From Thamnaconus septentrionalis (Eukaryota; Chordata; Actinopteri; Tetraodontiformes; Monacanthidae), in the NCBI GenBank assembly GCA_009823395.1, contig CM020508.1, forward strand, positions 1,805,015 to 1,869,014: 64,000 nucleotides of DNA. Direction: 5' to 3'. Position 1 is the first letter of the stretch; each line of letters begins with the position of its first letter. Positions 62,535-64,000 of this stretch are shown here, piece by piece. The position numbers and the translations under genes were made by a program. The notes under the pieces are model-generated. The model had not been told where the DNA came from, did not search any database, and saw nothing but the letters and a program-made list of their open reading frames with translations.

Positions 62535-63267
62535 CATAAGGATAACTTCCACTTCAGCTGGTTAGGTGGACTGCCTGCTCTCACACTCCGGCTTCTCTCC
62601 ACGTTTCACTCTTCCTGTGTGTGTGTGCATGTGTGTGTGCGTGTGTGTGCGCGTGCGTGCGTGTGCATGCGTGTGTGTGTGTATATATGGCTGCCGGTCT
62701 CGGGCTCATCCCCGGGGCACCAGTAGTTGTTAGTGTCTGGGAGTGGAGGTGGCAGTGTGGGGGAAGGGGCGGGGAGGGCATCGGGGGGGTGAAGGGGCGG
62801 GGCCAGCAGCAGCAGCAGGGCAGCACCATGGTCTCATTACCTCCACGCAACCGCCCCCACCCCCCCACTCCCCCCCAGCCAGCAGCGGGGTTTGGCGGCG
62901 GGAGCCTGATTCGTTTTGATGTTGCGCACATAACGAGGCTCCCTAGTGTTGCTCGCCGTCCCCGAGCCGAGCCCCCGAGGAGCCCCCGGCGAGCACGCGG
63001 ACGCCACGCCACGCGCACGACGCACGCCAAGACGCATCCTCGGCAGGCCGCGGGAATGAAAAAAGGTCAGGGAGTAATGTCTGCTGGATGCTCGTGTCCC
63101 CGGGGCTTCTCTCATTAACAAGCCGAGTGGGAGGATCTGTGGCGTCAATCAAGACTCTCGGCACCGTCGTCTCCCGGCAGAGTCGGCGAGAGCCGCCGTC
63201 TGCGGAACAAAGGCCAGGCTGGGAAGTTGCAACTCGCCCCATTTTTCTCTCTCTCTCACCCGTTTAC

Positions 63268-63961
63268 GTGACACTCGAGAAAACCGAATCGTTGCCTTAG
63301 TCCGACCACGATCGGACAACACAGGTGCGTGTAAACGCGCGAGTCCGACTGTGATCGGAGTTTGAGTCCGATTGCAATCAGAGAACGTGCGGTGCTGGCT
63401 GTGAGTCTCAGGGGGGCTCACGGAGGTAGACAGCTGATAGATCGCGCTCACTACAAGAGTATATTCGCTGTGGTAGATGTAGACTTCGATAGTAAAATCG
63501 CCTGTAATATGTTGTGCACGTTTGTGAATTTCTGACCAATCCGCTGACGGTGGCGCAGCACATCTGCAGCTGTTTGGTGAGGAAACTCGTTAAATTGAAG
63601 ACCAGTACGAACATTACACCGGTGTTGTAAAGCGCAATCCAGCTGTTTTGTTATTGTGCGACAAAAGAGGTTACCCGGAAGTTAGCACGATGAAAAGACT
63701 CATATCGCCCCCTAGTGTGGGGGAGGTGAACGCATCCCTGTCATAATTGACTGCAAATTAGCTAAAGCTAGATGTCTTATATACATCACATTTTCCCTTT
63801 TCTGTGGCAATGTTGGCTGTATTGCCCCTGTTAAATAAGCATAAAAATAATAATTTGATTTTCTCAGCTGCATGTATACGGGGACAAGGAGAGAAGTCCG
63901 ATTAGACGGGGGAAAAAAACGAATTATGAGCTTAGTCCGATTAAACTCTGCATGTAAAAAT

Positions 63962-63962
<1 letters not shown>
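63268..63962. repeat. interspersed repeat with AGTCCGA motifs, probable DNA transposon remnant
   Basis: Both ends contain repeated AGTCCGA or its complement (TAGTCCGACCACGATCGGAC near 63300, AGTCCGACTGTGATCGGAG near 63341, AAGTCCGATTAGAC near 63894, TAGTCCGATTAAACTC near 63933). The right end reads GCATGTAAAAATAG and then enters a CT run. Middle sequence has no coding capacity. The inverted arrangement suggests a non-autonomous DNA transposon, but I cannot name it. Confidence 0.4.

Positions 63963-64000
<38 letters not shown>

Overview
The window is vertebrate, almost certainly teleost, genomic DNA. Most of it is non-coding. Reasons for teleost: long CA/TG, TA, CT and CTG microsatellites, tRNA-derived SINEs and small DNA transposons of the type common in ray-finned fish, a fish-type Ty3/gypsy retrotransposon, and intron-split coding sequence for a PBX homeodomain protein. 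No bacterial-style operon, CRISPR array, rRNA gene or functional tRNA gene is visible.

Host gene: the only host coding sequence I can support is the 5' end of pbx1 on the minus strand. Exon 1 coding sequence (36421-36605, 61 residues plus two bases) and exon 2 (35554-35627, 74 bp) are joined through a 793-bp intron with GT/AG borders and an exact reading-frame match. They encode the N-terminus and the start of the PBC domain. Exon 3 onward is not in the window, so positions 1-35553 are the 5' part of a large intron 2. Positions 36606-64000 are the 5' UTR, the CpG-rich promoter and about 26 kb of 5' flank.

Non-coding layout: intron 2 and the 5' flank alternate between GC-rich, low-complexity DNA and short AT-rich blocks dense in TAAT, octamer (ATGCAAAT), PBX-type (TGATTGAC) and MEIS-type (TGACAG) motifs. 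These blocks resemble the conserved non-coding elements known around developmental transcription factor genes. That reading comes from composition and motifs, not from an alignment.

Mobile elements: the largest is an 8.4-kb Ty3/gypsy LTR retrotransposon (19030-27400, minus strand). It has near-identical LTRs, a proline-tRNA-type primer binding site, and gag-PR-RT-RNase H-IN coding regions cut by several single-base frame breaks. It appears to sit inside an older DNA transposon (18737-27640). Other insertions are two tRNA-derived SINEs (3930-4208, 42224-42600), a 5'-truncated Penelope-like element with a GIY-YIG endonuclease tail and a perfect 14-bp target-site duplication (47459-48117), a hAT-type MITE (60713-61135), a LINE fragment (about 56440-56690) and several unclassified interspersed repeats.

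Nothing in the window is convincing as a wholly new biological system. The features most worth follow-up are the internal 80-bp duplication in each LTR, the Penelope-like insertion, three strong hairpins of unknown origin (8968-8999, 11490-11620, 56194-56228) and the candidate regulatory blocks around pbx1.
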